Notes: generated by a model not told the origin, from the letters alone. 64,000 bases of DNA from CBDHFQ01 sp965262565 (GCA_965262565.1 CBDHFQ010000008.1:124001-188000), one strand, 5' to 3'; positions 42,238 to 52,385 are shown, numbered from the stretch's first letter. Translations and numbers: made by a program.

Positions 42238-43440
42238 CTACAGCAAAGATTCCATCTGATGGACAATTTCCAATTCTTCATTGGTCGGAATGATTAACAA
42301 CTTTATCTGACTTTCAGTGGTTTGTATGTCTCTTAAAGCAGGTTCTTTTGCCCTGTTTTTATGAGCGTCCAACACTATCCCGAATGGCTCTAAGGCTTCA
42401 CAGATTAAGGCTCGAATCTCGGAACTATGTTCTCCTACCCCTGCTGTGAAAATAATGGCATCTGTTCTTTTGAGGACCAATAAGTAGGCACCCAGATATT
42501 TTCGTATACGATATACATACATTCGAATGGCGAGAATAGCTTGTGGATCATTTTGCTCATATTGCTTCATAATAATTCGCATATCATTCTCGCCAGTAAT
42601 TCCTTTTAACCCACTTTGTTTATTAAGCAATTGATAAATATCTGTTAACGACATCTGCAATTGATCCGAAAGAAACTGAATCAACGAAGGATCTATATCT
42701 CCCGAACGTGTCCCCATCATTAATCCACCAAGAGGCGTCAACCCCATGCTGGTATCTACACTTTTCCCTCCTTTTATCGCTGTGATGCTGCATCCGTTTC
42801 CCAAATGTATACTAATGGCATTCAATTGATCGATATGTATGTCTAAAAATTGGGCTGCTTTTTTAGCTACATACTGGTGAGAAGTTCCGTGAAAACCATA
42901 TACTCTAAGGGCATGTTGTTCATAAAGTTCATTGGGAACGGCATATCTATATACATGCGCTGGAATGCTTTGATGAAAAGCCGTATCAAAGACAGCTATT
43001 TGGGTAGCATGAGGGAAGGATTGTTGGGCCATTTCAATTCCCAACAGATTGGCAGGATTGTGAAGAGGTGCAAGGAAAGATAGCGCTCGAATGGACTGAA
43101 GGAGAGTTGGGTCAATGCGCATGGGTTGCTGAAATTGTTCTCCGCCATGCACGACTCTATGGCCTATAGCGATAATGTCCGTTACTTGTTGAATAATGTT
43201 AGTTTCCGGATTCAATAATAATTCTGCCAGCTGTATAAAGGCTTCCTGATGATCAGCTAAATGGGTGGTTGATGTGTGAGAAAAGGGCCTCTCCAATCGT
43301 TGGTACAATGAATAGATGATTTTACTTTCCTTTTCTCCTATCTTTTCTATGGCGCCTTTTAATCGCACTTCTTTTGCAGGCATGTGGAACAATTGAAATT
43401 TGATAGAAGAGCTACCCACATTTAATACTAATATGTTCAT
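42238..43440 (-). CDS. ackA: Acetate kinase
   Basis: This interconverts acetyl phosphate plus ADP with acetate plus ATP. The 400-residue protein has all family signatures: MNILVLNVGSSSIKFQLF, HRVVHGG, VFDTAFHQSIP with the catalytic Asp, RVYGFHGTSHQYV, HLGNGCSITAIKGGKSVDTSMGLTPLGGLMMGTRSGDIDP, and FTAGVGEHSSEIR. It lies 12 bases behind pta on the same strand, forming the usual pta-ackA operon for overflow acetate and ATP formation. Confidence 0.97.
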   Translation of the reverse strand: MNILVLNVGSSSIKFQLFHMPAKEVRLKGAIEKIGEKESKIIYSLYQRLERPFSHTSTTHLADHQEAFIQLAELLLNPETNIIQQVTDIIAIGHRVVHGGEQFQQPMRIDPTLLQSIRALSFLAPLHNPANLLGIEMAQQSFPHATQIAVFDTAFHQSIPAHVYRYAVPNELYEQHALRVYGFHGTSHQYVAKKAAQFLDIHIDQLNAISIHLGNGCSITAIKGGKSVDTSMGLTPLGGLMMGTRSGDIDPSLIQFLSDQLQMSLTDIYQLLNKQSGLKGITGENDMRIIMKQYEQNDPQAILAIRMYVYRIRKYLGAYLLVLKRTDAIIFTAGVGEHSSEIRALICEALEPFGIVLDAHKNRAKEPALRDIQTTESQIKLLIIPTNEELEIVHQMESLL

Positions 43441-43452
43441 TTAGGAAGTAGA

Positions 43453-45546
43453 TTAGAGGGATTGAGCCTGAATAGCGGTCATAATTACGGTGTTTACTAT
43501 ATCAGCTACGGTACATCCACGGCTAAGATCATTTACGGGTTTGGTTAATCCCTGAAGTAATGGCCCTATTGCAATAGCACCCGTTTCTCGCTGAATAGCT
43601 TTATAAGTATTGTTGCCTGTGTTGAGATCTGGAAAGATAAATACGGTGGCATGTCCTGCTACTTCTGAGCCTGGAAGTTTAATTCGACCCACGTTAGGGT
43701 CTACGGCGGCATCATACTGGATAGGCCCTTCAATTTTCAGAGAGGGATGTAGAGATCTGACTATCTTAGTGGCATTTCTTACCGTTTCTACGTCTTCCCC
43801 TTTTCCGGAAGTACCGGAGGAATAAGAAAGCATGGCTACTTTAGGTTCTATACCAAAAGCCGAAGCAGTTTCCGCAGAGGCTATAGCTATTTCAGCCAGT
43901 TGTTGTGCATTAGGATTGGGATTTATGGCACAATCTCCGTAGACAAGGACTCTATCAGGAAGGCACATGAAAAATACTGAGGAAACGATAGAATGGCCCA
44001 CTTTGGTTTTGAGAATCTGAAGCGCTGGTCGAATCGTTTGTTGGGTAGTATGAGTAGCTCCAGAAATCATCCCGTCCACTTCAGATTGGTATACCATCAT
44101 TGTCCCGAAATAAGAAACATCATTCAACAAATCTGCTGCTTGATCCAGGGTAATTCCCTTATGTTTCCTAAGATCATACAGACAATGCACATATTCCTGA
44201 AATTTGGGGTGTTGCTTCGGTTCAATAATATGTAGTCGATTAACATCTATGTCTGTACCTAGTTTGGAAAATTCTTGCTCAATGTAGTTTTTATCTCCTA
44301 ATAAGCTAAGACGTACCACATCCATCTTCATCAGCCTGGCGGTAGCCTTTATGATCCTTTCGTCTTCTCCTTCAGCGAGTAGAATGTGTTTTTGGTTAGA
44401 TTTGGCTTGTTGGGTGAGATTGTATTGAAACATGCGAGGTGTTATTCCTCTTACGGCTATGTTACTGATCTTCTCTTCAAATGCAGCTCCATCTACATAG
44501 TCTCGAAACAATTGTTTACTCAATTGAATTTTCTCTTGATGATCAGCAGTTATATTAGGATAGATCTCATTAAGTTGTTGAATCGTTTCATAAGTATTTG
44601 TAGGTACCGATAATATAGGAACCTGATAGGATAATCCATCTAATAATTTGGTTAATGTAGGGGCTGGTTGTAATCCTCCTGATAATACGATACCTGAAAT
44701 GCTGGGATAATTTTTTGAGTGGTGCGCTTCCAGTGTTCCGAGAATGATCTCAGCTCTATCTCCAGGTGTAACGATTAAACTTTGATTGGTAACATGATTT
44801 AAATAATTCTCCAGATTCATGGCAGCTACGATATTTTTTAGTGCCAATTGATGAAGCTGGTCTGCGCCATAGAGAACTTCGGCGGATAAATGGGTTACTA
44901 TTTCCTGGATGGTAGGACTTTTTAAGGCTGGATGTTCAGGGATGGCGGCTAAAAAGAACTGTTTAAAATCTTGTCGTAGGGCTTGGATAAGTCTCTCTCT
45001 TTGAGGTAGAGGTACCCGATTGACGATAATACCTACGATCTCGCAGTCTTTTTCTAAAAACTGGTTGACGGCCAATTGAACCGAAAAAATCACTTCATTA
45101 ATGCTTCTATGTTGATCTCCTCTTGCAACAATGATCACCGGACTGCCTAAATTCAATGCCAGTTCTACATTGATCCTGAACTCAAAATTACTTCCTTCTG
45201 AGATAAAATCTGTTCCTTCACAAATAATGAGATCGCTATGATCTTCCAGTTGTTTATACCTTTCGATAATAGTATCCAGGATGTTATCCAGTTGACCATT
45301 TACCAGTAAGTTTTGTGCTTCCTCATTTTTAAAGGCATATACTTCCTCGTAAGATTGGTTCAAATGAAAATGCCTTAGCAACAGATCTACGTTATTATCC
45401 TTTTTGTGATGATTATTTAGGGTAATGATGGGTTTGTATATGGAAACCCGACTGGTTTTTCTTAAGGCATTTTCTATCAGGCCCAGACTGACTAATGATT
45501 TTCCACAACCAGCCTCTGTAGAAGTAATAAAAATAGAATGGGGCAT
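43453..45546 (-). CDS. pta: Phosphate acetyltransferase, long form
   Basis: This converts acetyl-CoA and phosphate to acetyl phosphate. The 697-residue long form has three parts: an N-terminal BioD-like P-loop domain (TSTEAGCGKSLVSLGL, residues 7-22), a central DRTGG domain (about 215-330, VTPGDRAEIILG), and the C-terminal catalytic PTA domain (about 375-690, with MVYQSEVDGMISGATHTTQQTIRPAL and GPIQYDAAVDP). The first Met gives the expected N-terminus. It is followed by ackA. The N-terminal domains are regulatory in homologues. Confidence 0.97.
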   Translation of the reverse strand: MPHSIFITSTEAGCGKSLVSLGLIENALRKTSRVSIYKPIITLNNHHKKDNNVDLLLRHFHLNQSYEEVYAFKNEEAQNLLVNGQLDNILDTIIERYKQLEDHSDLIICEGTDFISEGSNFEFRINVELALNLGSPVIIVARGDQHRSINEVIFSVQLAVNQFLEKDCEIVGIIVNRVPLPQRERLIQALRQDFKQFFLAAIPEHPALKSPTIQEIVTHLSAEVLYGADQLHQLALKNIVAAMNLENYLNHVTNQSLIVTPGDRAEIILGTLEAHHSKNYPSISGIVLSGGLQPAPTLTKLLDGLSYQVPILSVPTNTYETIQQLNEIYPNITADHQEKIQLSKQLFRDYVDGAAFEEKISNIAVRGITPRMFQYNLTQQAKSNQKHILLAEGEDERIIKATARLMKMDVVRLSLLGDKNYIEQEFSKLGTDIDVNRLHIIEPKQHPKFQEYVHCLYDLRKHKGITLDQAADLLNDVSYFGTMMVYQSEVDGMISGATHTTQQTIRPALQILKTKVGHSIVSSVFFMCLPDRVLVYGDCAINPNPNAQQLAEIAIASAETASAFGIEPKVAMLSYSSGTSGKGEDVETVRNATKIVRSLHPSLKIEGPIQYDAAVDPNVGRIKLPGSEVAGHATVFIFPDLNTGNNTYKAIQRETGAIAIGPLLQGLTKPVNDLSRGCTVADIVNTVIMTAIQAQSL

Positions 45547-45699
45547 GTAGTTATTAAGATATGGTGATAGCGTAAAAGTATAGATTTTATCCTGAAGTGA
45601 AAATGATAAATATCCTTGCGCAGATAGAAGTAGGGATTATACAAGGAAATACTTATTTGTATATTGCGTACATTTAAAATTTACATCAATCCTTACACT

Positions 45700-47142
45700 A
45701 TGAGAAAACTAACTATTACGTGTTTATTAGCGTGCTTTATTTCTTTAGGTATAGCTCAGAAAGAGGTGCAATTTGAGAATAATAAAAAAGAAGTGATTGC
45801 CTCTATTGAAGCTAAATATAGTGAACTAACGGAGTTAAGCGACAAGATTTGGTCATTTGAGGAAATTGCTTTCCAGGAGAAAGAATCTTCACAAGCCTTA
45901 GCTGAATATGCTCGTGCACAAGGATTTGAAGTGAAGACGGGGGTAGCAGAAATTCCAACTGCGTTGGTTGCTGAATATGGTTCAGGAAAACCCATTATTG
46001 GAATCTTGGGAGAATTCGACGCACTTCCTGGCTTATCTCAAAAAACGGTGCCTACAAAAGATCCTCTGAATGAAGGTGCCCCTGGGCATGGTTGTGGGCA
46101 TAATTTGTTTGGGGTAGCTTCTTTAGGAGCCGCTACTGCCATCAAGGAATTAATCGAAGCTGGAGAATTACAAGGAACGGTGCGATTTTATGGAACCCCA
46201 GCGGAAGAAAAATTCTTTGGAAAGTTATGGATGATTCGTGCGGGATTATTTGATGATGTGGATGTGGTGATGGATTGGCATCCAAGTGCAGAGACAAAAG
46301 CAGCCGTTCAGAGTAGTTTGGCATTAGTGGATTTTATGGTAGAATTTTACGGACAGGCGGCACATGCTTCTGCTGATCCCTGGAATGGACGAAGTGCATC
46401 CGATGCTTTGGAACTGTATACTACAGGTATTAATTACTATAGAGAGCATGTGAAACCTACTGTTCGTATTCATTATCATATACAGGATGGAGGAAAGGTG
46501 GTCAATGTAGTACCTGATTATGCTCGAATTTGGACAAGAGTGAGGGATACTAAAAGAGAAGGGATGGAAAAGGTATGGAAGCAGGTAGAGCGAATTGCTG
46601 AGGGAGCAGCTATTATGGCCAATGTAGATTATGAAATCAACCTTATCTCAGGAATTCATGAGATACTGGTTAATCGTACGGGAGGGGCTCGTATGCAGGC
46701 CAATTTAGAGTATCTGGGAGAAATTGAATATACAGAAGAGGAGCAGGATTTTGCTAAAAAAATTCAGGCTGCTACGGGATCAGAAGAGGTGGGAATAGAT
46801 TCAAAATTGACACCTTTAGAAGAAACATTGGAACATCCCATGGGGGGGTCTACAGATGTGGGGGATGTGAGTTTTGTCGTTCCAACGATCAGGCTAAGTG
46901 CTACTACTGCGCCTAAGGGTACGCCTTGGCATTCTTGGGCTGTAGTCGCATGCGGGGGAATGTCTATTGGACATAAAGGGATGATTTATGCGTCTAAAGC
47001 GTTGGCGATGACGATGGTAGATTTATATGAGGATGAAGAGTTAAGAGGAAAAGTTAAAGAGGAATTTTTAGAGAGAAAAGGGGATTATGAGTATAAAGGG
47101 ATTGTTCCCGATGGCCCACCACCTATAGAAGGAGCAAATTAA
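45700..47142 (+). CDS. Exported M20-family amidohydrolase (AbgB-like)
   Basis: This metal-dependent amidohydrolase of 480 residues starts at the ATG at 45700, which precedes a signal peptide (MRKLTITCLLACFISLGIAQ); an upstream TTG would add 12 residues. Metal-site motifs include ILGEFDALPGL, EGAPGHGCGHNLFG, FYGTPAEEKFFGK with the catalytic Glu region, and DWHPSAETK. The dimerisation domain contains GQAAHASADPWNGRSASDA. It resembles p-aminobenzoyl-glutamate hydrolase subunit B but is exported, so the real substrate may be a dietary N-acyl amino acid or amide. A strong terminator follows. Confidence 0.9.
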   Translation: MRKLTITCLLACFISLGIAQKEVQFENNKKEVIASIEAKYSELTELSDKIWSFEEIAFQEKESSQALAEYARAQGFEVKTGVAEIPTALVAEYGSGKPIIGILGEFDALPGLSQKTVPTKDPLNEGAPGHGCGHNLFGVASLGAATAIKELIEAGELQGTVRFYGTPAEEKFFGKLWMIRAGLFDDVDVVMDWHPSAETKAAVQSSLALVDFMVEFYGQAAHASADPWNGRSASDALELYTTGINYYREHVKPTVRIHYHIQDGGKVVNVVPDYARIWTRVRDTKREGMEKVWKQVERIAEGAAIMANVDYEINLISGIHEILVNRTGGARMQANLEYLGEIEYTEEEQDFAKKIQAATGSEEVGIDSKLTPLEETLEHPMGGSTDVGDVSFVVPTIRLSATTAPKGTPWHSWAVVACGGMSIGHKGMIYASKALAMTMVDLYEDEELRGKVKEEFLERKGDYEYKGIVPDGPPPIEGAN

Positions 47143-47155
47143 TATTTAAGTATAT

Positions 47156-47205
47156 TTCTTTCAGTAAAGACACGCTCATTTGTGTCTTTACTGAAAGAAT
47201 TTTTT
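47156..47205 (+). terminator. Strong intrinsic terminator
   Basis: An 18-base perfect stem (47156-47173 with 47182-47199) has an 8-base loop and is followed by six T (47200-47205), 14 bases after the amidohydrolase stop. This is the clearest terminator in the window. Confidence 0.92.
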
Positions 47206-47223
47206 GAATGTTACGACCTAACA

Positions 47224-47811
47224 TTATTCCTTAATTACATTGATCAGATTATCTTCCGGAACCCGATCAATTAATTTGGTGTAAGGATCTATCCCGGCTT
47301 TATTTGGTAATTCATTTACAATAAAAGTCAAGCGATGTTCACCGGGACCTAACCAATGCTTTTGTAAATACAGTGGGTTCTTTTGGGTCATTCCCAACTC
47401 ATTTTCGGTGTCCTCTCCTAGTACTCCAATGTCAATGAAATGCTTATCCGTAGATTCATTGAGAATTTCCCCTAATCCATCATAGAAGATCTTTTTAGAT
47501 TCCACTGTGATGGTAATTTCATATTGGTCATCTGCCAATTTCTTATAAGTTGCTTCCTTGGCTTTATTCTCGTATAAAATAATATTTTTAAGCTCTCTTC
47601 GATGAAATAGGCTAACGAATCTGGAGTAGCTGCCTCTATATAAGTATACCATTCATTAGCTGTGGTAAAAGGTGCTTTTTCTCTGAAAGCAGCATCATTT
47701 AAGAATCTATGAAATGCCAGATTCAGGGAATCTTCTCCAACATAATCCTGTAAGGCGTACAAGATGAACGCTCCTTTTCTATACCAAATATAAGCTTGGG
47801 TATCATTGTCT
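47224..47811 (-). pseudogene. Remnant of an M1-family peptidase C-terminus, frameshifted and 5'-truncated
   Basis: Two overlapping reverse frames together spell the end of an M1 (aminopeptidase N-like) protein of the kind fused to ABC-2 permeases in Bacteroidota. The first frame reads YIWYRKGAFILYALQDYVGED and continues to YFIEESLK; the second takes over at NIILYENKAKEATYKKL and runs to the stop at 47224. The shift lies near 47581-47595, in an A/T run. Upstream, a stop at about 47812 ends the first frame, and nothing of the catalytic HExxH part is present. Roughly 195 codons remain of a protein normally several times longer. It is surely non-functional as a peptidase. Confidence 0.82.
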
Positions 47812-47996
47812 AACTACCCTAACATTTACTGATCATGAGACGTGTCGCTAAACGAATTATTACATCTTACATATAAAGATTCACTGATTTATTAAAACCA
47901 GTGAATACAATCTAAGAGAGGGATGTTGTTATTTAAAGGTTGCCGGCTATGCATACAGTTTTTGGCTGATTTAGTGAAAAATGATTAAGATACGGC

Positions 47997-48431
47997 TCAT
48001 TGGTACTCTACCTTTTTCTTTAGTGCTTCATTCATGGCTTTAAATCCTTTTATGGTATTTTCTTTGATCAACTTTAGTATTAAATAAACCAATACACCAG
48101 AAAAGTGCTCTCCATGAATGAATTTAGTCGAATTCGCATTGATAGGGGAAAGGTGGAAATAGTGTTCTCCATCAAATAAACCCTTGACAAATAGGTGTCC
48201 AATCCATCGAAATTCTTTTTCCTTTTCATTTACTAACACTAACGGCTGGAACTTCATCGGCTGTTGATCTTTCGGTTGTATGAATGCTGTTAGTCTCGCT
48301 CCTACCTTTTGAGAGCCACCAATTTCTTTAATGAATGGATTCCAGTTTGGATAATCGTCAAAGTCCATTAAGGTATTCCACACTTGGCTTACTGGAGCCT
48401 GGATAATTATTTCTGTTTGAATCTTTGTCAT
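47997..48431 (-). CDS. SRPBCC-fold (START/polyketide cyclase-like) protein
   Basis: The 144-residue protein fits the small SRPBCC superfamily: the opening MTKIQTEIIIQAPVSQVWNTLMDFDDYPNWNPFIKEI, a GARLTAFI strand, FRWIGHLFVKGLFDGEHYFHL, and a long C-terminal helix GFKAMNEALKKKV. These proteins bind hydrophobic ligands; no catalytic residue can be named. I chose the ATG at 48431 because it precedes the conserved start; an in-frame start at 48473 adds 14 unlikely residues. TATATTTG on the reverse strand at 48449-48456 would be a -7 box only about 18 bases before this ATG. It is divergent from the AraC regulator. Confidence 0.85.
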   Translation of the reverse strand: MTKIQTEIIIQAPVSQVWNTLMDFDDYPNWNPFIKEIGGSQKVGARLTAFIQPKDQQPMKFQPLVLVNEKEKEFRWIGHLFVKGLFDGEHYFHLSPINANSTKFIHGEHFSGVLVYLILKLIKENTIKGFKAMNEALKKKVEYQ

Positions 48432-48555
48432 AACATTAATATTTTTTGCAAATATATTCTGAGTAATTATCAAAGTTGTTGACAGTTAGCGCAACTTGAT
48501 ATACATTTCACGTCAATATCTTTTGCAATCATGTACAACCTGAAGTAAGTGGCCT

Positions 48556-49578
48556 ATGCATTTTAACGGAAGATTCGTCCTTAACCTGGCTAAGTTTGCA
48601 GAAATGCAAGGTGCGAATATGCATCGTCTCCTTCGGCACACTGGAAAAAGTATAGAAGAATTAAGTTCTGAACATTGTCGTCTGGGATATGAAGCGTATA
48701 ATCGATTCTTGGAAGATGTTGTAGCTTCTACGAAAGACGAGCTATTTGGGCTTCACGCGGGAGAAAACCTAAGCCTCCAGGCTGCTGGATTGATTGTTCA
48801 AATTGCTAACTCCTGCGATACCGTTAAGAAAGCCCTGGAATATTGTTGTGAATTCGCTAACCTCGGATGTTCTGCCCTACCTACCCGCTTAACAGAAGAA
48901 GCAACCCATTATAAATTGACCCTAAATCCAGATACCAAATGGCGCCAGCAATCAGAAAAAAGCGTCCTGCATACTGTTTTTGGATATATGGCTTTTATGA
49001 TCAAGGAATTTCAGTCCCTTACATTCCATAAACATTATCCCAAGGAAGTTTGGCTGGACACTCCACCTGTGACTAATACTGAGGAGTTCCAACGTGTGGT
49101 GGGATGTCCTGCACTTTTCCTCCAACCGAAAAATGCCATTCTTTTTCATAAAGTACATGTGGAAGAAAAGGTAGTTACCAGTGATTATGCTCTTTTCAAA
49201 GTGTTAATAGCTCATGCCCAGGAAAAATCTGCTCAGTTGCATAATGCTTCTTCTCATTCTTTCTATCATAAAGTAAAGCAGTCCATCCTACATTTAGTCA
49301 AACCTTCCTTTCCTACCATAGAACAAATAGCAGCCCATTTAAATATGAGTGTTAGAACTTTTCAAAGGAGGTTAAAAGAGGAAGGGTTTTCCTATAAAAT
49401 ATTGATTGACGACCTTAGAAAAGACTTCGCCATAGATTATCTAAAGAATCAGGAGTTGAGTATTGGGGAGATTTCTTATCTATTGGACTATTCAGACCCC
49501 AGTACTTTTATCCGGTCTTTTAAACGTTGGACGGGAATGACTCCCAACACCTATCGTAAAGAATTGATGATTCGATAA
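48556..49578 (+). CDS. AraC-family regulator (OruR/GliR-type)
   Basis: The 340-residue regulator has an N-terminal arabinose-binding-like domain of the AraC_binding_2 class (MHRLLRHTGKSIEELSS, LFGLHAGENLSLQAAGLIVQIANSC) and a C-terminal double HTH from about 245 (PTIEQIAAHLNMSVRTFQRRLKEEGFSYKILIDDLRKDFAIDYL, LLDYSDPSTFIRSFKRWTGMTPNTYR). This type senses small molecules such as amino acids or fatty acids. It is transcribed away from the SRPBCC gene with a 124-base shared spacer and may control it. Confidence 0.93.
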   Translation: MHFNGRFVLNLAKFAEMQGANMHRLLRHTGKSIEELSSEHCRLGYEAYNRFLEDVVASTKDELFGLHAGENLSLQAAGLIVQIANSCDTVKKALEYCCEFANLGCSALPTRLTEEATHYKLTLNPDTKWRQQSEKSVLHTVFGYMAFMIKEFQSLTFHKHYPKEVWLDTPPVTNTEEFQRVVGCPALFLQPKNAILFHKVHVEEKVVTSDYALFKVLIAHAQEKSAQLHNASSHSFYHKVKQSILHLVKPSFPTIEQIAAHLNMSVRTFQRRLKEEGFSYKILIDDLRKDFAIDYLKNQELSIGEISYLLDYSDPSTFIRSFKRWTGMTPNTYRKELMIR

Positions 49579-49844
49579 GCAGTAGAATTTTTTTAATGTC
49601 TCTCCCTAAGCCTCCTTCACCCTTCCCTATGAGATAGTTAGCTTTACACTCACTCTTATACATGGAAGGTGAATACCTCATTGGCACAAAAAAATTATCA
49701 ACTGTATCTTTTAAGGTTTCACAAGAGATAAATTAGCTACAAGTAGAAGATGGAATATATTCATGGAACAAGAGATAAAAAACAAGAATTTTCCTCATTG
49801 AGAAAAATTATCTAACTTCTCCTAGATATCAGATTGTATGTGCC

Positions 49845-50771
49845 ATGAAAAATTATCCTATTTTAAGTTTATTAATGATCGTTACACTTTCGGGATACTG
49901 TCAGGAAGAAGGGGAGTTGGATAAGGTAAGAGTGTTTTATTTGGGCGGACAGTCAAATATGGATGGATACGGATTTGTAAGTGAGCTCCCTGATGAATTG
50001 AATCAGACCTTCGAAGATGTATGGATTTTTCATGGAAATCCTGTGGGGGATGATCAGGAAGGAGGTGGCTTAGGAATTTGGGAACCATTGAAACCCGGAC
50101 ATGGGAAAGATTTTGCTTCAGATGGCCAATCGAATCAGTACTCAGATCGATTTGGTGTAGAACTTTCTTTAGCCAGACGACTGAGAGAACTTTATCCTAA
50201 TGATCGCATAGCCTTTATTAAATATTCGCGTGGAGGTACTTCCATAGACAGTATAGCTGCAAGAAACTTTGGCTCTTGGGAACCAGATTATCAAGGTACT
50301 CTGGGGTTGAATCAATATGACTATTTTTTAACTACCATTGATTTGGCGATGAACTATTCAGATATAGATGGTGACGGTAAGGACGAACGATTGATGCCTA
50401 GCGGGATTTTTTGGATGCAGGGAGAAAGTGATGCTACTGTGAATGAAGAAGTAGCTCAAAATTATTACAAAAATCTACAGCGGTTGATGGATTTGATGAG
50501 AGCCAGTTTAAGAGTAGACGATTTACCAGTCATCATAGGGAAAATTTCTGATTCCGGAAATGATGAAGATGGTAAAGTATGGGATTATGGGGAATTAATT
50601 CAATATGCACAGGAAAAATACGCTAAGACAGATGCTCGTGCGGTAATTGTCAGAAGCACGAAATCATACGATTATTCTGATAAATGGCATTACGATAGTT
50701 CAGGATATATCGATTTAGGAAATCAATTTGCCAAGGCTTATTATGAATTGGTAACCAATACAGAACATTAG
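49845..50771 (+). CDS. Secreted SGNH-type carbohydrate esterase (SASA/CE6-like)
   Basis: This 308-residue exported esterase probably removes acetyl groups from polysaccharides. The signal peptide is MKNYPILSLLMIVTLSGYC. The nucleophile block is YLGGQSNMDGYG with Ser in GQSNM; further family blocks are IAFIKYSRGGTS, IFWMQGESDAT with the oxyanion-hole Gln-Gly-Glu, and DKWHYDSSGYIDLG with the catalytic Asp-x-x-His. A sulfatase gene starts 39 bases downstream, so the two likely act on the same sulfated and acetylated glycan. Confidence 0.88.
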   Translation: MKNYPILSLLMIVTLSGYCQEEGELDKVRVFYLGGQSNMDGYGFVSELPDELNQTFEDVWIFHGNPVGDDQEGGGLGIWEPLKPGHGKDFASDGQSNQYSDRFGVELSLARRLRELYPNDRIAFIKYSRGGTSIDSIAARNFGSWEPDYQGTLGLNQYDYFLTTIDLAMNYSDIDGDGKDERLMPSGIFWMQGESDATVNEEVAQNYYKNLQRLMDLMRASLRVDDLPVIIGKISDSGNDEDGKVWDYGELIQYAQEKYAKTDARAVIVRSTKSYDYSDKWHYDSSGYIDLGNQFAKAYYELVTNTEH

Positions 50772-50810
50772 CCTTTTTTTCTTATTCATCCTATTTAAAC
50801 ACCCACATAC

Positions 50811-52385
50811 ATGTATTCCTTTTTACATTATTTTTACCTTTCAGGGAAAGGTATATTTTCAAGTTTCTTCATGCTGTTCATATTAGGATCAGGCTGTACT
50901 CCATCTGGAGGTGCAGGAGGAGTTCAGGACCTTCAGGTCAAACAGCCTAATATTCTATTTTTATTTGCAGATGACTATACTTTTGAAGCTATTCATGCCT
51001 TGGGGAATGACATTGTTCAAACTCCCCATTTGGATCAATTAGTAGAAAGAGGAACGCATTTTACCCATGCCTATAATATGGGGGGCTGGAATGGGGCTAT
51101 TTGTACAGCTTCACGATCTATGCTCATTTCAGGTAAATCATTATGGAATGCGTATGATCAGGCGATGCTGTGGAAGGAGAATGATAGCAGCTATGTAGAT
51201 CAAAGTTGGGGCCAACTTATGAAACGGGCAGGATACCAAACCTATATGAGTGGTAAATGGCATGTGAATATTCCTGCAGATAAGGTATTTGACGAAGCGA
51301 AACACGTTAGACCTGGAATGCCAAATGACTACTGGCTGCACACCGATGTTGGGAAAAGAATTCAGGAGGCAGTAGATGAAGGGAGAGAAGTGGCATCCCT
51401 TATGCCCTTAGGATATGGTAGACCTTCTAGTGAAAAAGATCATTCCTGGTTACCTACGGATTCAACTCATGGGGGATTTTGGGAAGGAGGTAAACATTGG
51501 AGTGAAGTTATAGTAGATGATGCATTGGCATTTATAGAAGATGCCTCTCAGCATGAAGCGCCTTTTTTTATGTACCTGGCGTTTAATGCTGCCCATGATC
51601 CAAGGCAATCCCCTCAGGAATTTTTAGATAAATATCCATTAGAAGATATTCCCCTCCCAGAAAATTTTCTGGAGGAATACCCATACAAAGATGACATTGG
51701 AAATGGACCAGCCTTGAGGGATGAAGCTTTAGCTCCCTTTCCCAGAACCCCTTATGCCATTAAAACTCATATTAAGGAATATTATGCCATCATCTCCCAT
51801 TTGGATGAACAGATTGGGAACATATTGAATGCACTGGAGGAGTCAGGTGAGGCAGAAAACACTTATATCTTTTTCACAGGTGATCATGGTCTTTCGGTGG
51901 GGCATCATGGATTATTAGGAAAGCAGAGTATGTTTGATCACAGTATGCGTGTTCCTTTAATTGTCACTGGGCCTGAGGTACCCGCTAATCAATCCATAAA
52001 TGAAGATGTTTACTTGCAAGATATTATGGCTACTTCTTTAGAACTGGCGGGGATTAACAAGCCTGATGATGTGTTTTTTAATAGCTTCATGCCCTTAGTA
52101 CAGAATATACGCAGTGAAGGATATTATCAGGAGGACGGAATTTATGGAGCTTATATTGATCTTCAACGAATGATCAGGAAAGATGGATTTAAGCTTATTG
52201 TATATCCTGACATTGAAAAACTACTGCTTTTCAATGTAGACGCTGATCCTTTAGAAATAAACAATCTTTCTGAAAAGCCCGAATACAAAGAAAAAGTGAA
52301 GCAAATGCTAGAAGAATTAGTGGAGTTACAAGCTAATATGAAGGATAAGCTGAATTTGAAGCCAATATTTTCTAGTCTGTTATAA
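50811..52385 (+). CDS. Exported sulfatase (lipoprotein) with CTASR active-site motif
   Basis: This 524-residue S1-family sulfatase has a lipoprotein signal (FILGSGC, Cys29). Fold landmarks are NILFLFADDYTFEAIHALG, YMSGKWHVN, FMYLAFNAAHDPRQSP and IFFTGDHGLSVGHHG. The formylglycine site is Cys98 in AICTASRSMLISG. The +2 position is Ala, not the Pro of the standard CxPxR, though CxAxR forms are accepted by some maturases. It probably acts with the esterase gene just upstream. The subfamily (iduronate- or choline-sulfatase-like) cannot be fixed by eye. Confidence 0.9.
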   Translation: MYSFLHYFYLSGKGIFSSFFMLFILGSGCTPSGGAGGVQDLQVKQPNILFLFADDYTFEAIHALGNDIVQTPHLDQLVERGTHFTHAYNMGGWNGAICTASRSMLISGKSLWNAYDQAMLWKENDSSYVDQSWGQLMKRAGYQTYMSGKWHVNIPADKVFDEAKHVRPGMPNDYWLHTDVGKRIQEAVDEGREVASLMPLGYGRPSSEKDHSWLPTDSTHGGFWEGGKHWSEVIVDDALAFIEDASQHEAPFFMYLAFNAAHDPRQSPQEFLDKYPLEDIPLPENFLEEYPYKDDIGNGPALRDEALAPFPRTPYAIKTHIKEYYAIISHLDEQIGNILNALEESGEAENTYIFFTGDHGLSVGHHGLLGKQSMFDHSMRVPLIVTGPEVPANQSINEDVYLQDIMATSLELAGINKPDDVFFNSFMPLVQNIRSEGYYQEDGIYGAYIDLQRMIRKDGFKLIVYPDIEKLLLFNVDADPLEINNLSEKPEYKEKVKQMLEELVELQANMKDKLNLKPIFSSLL

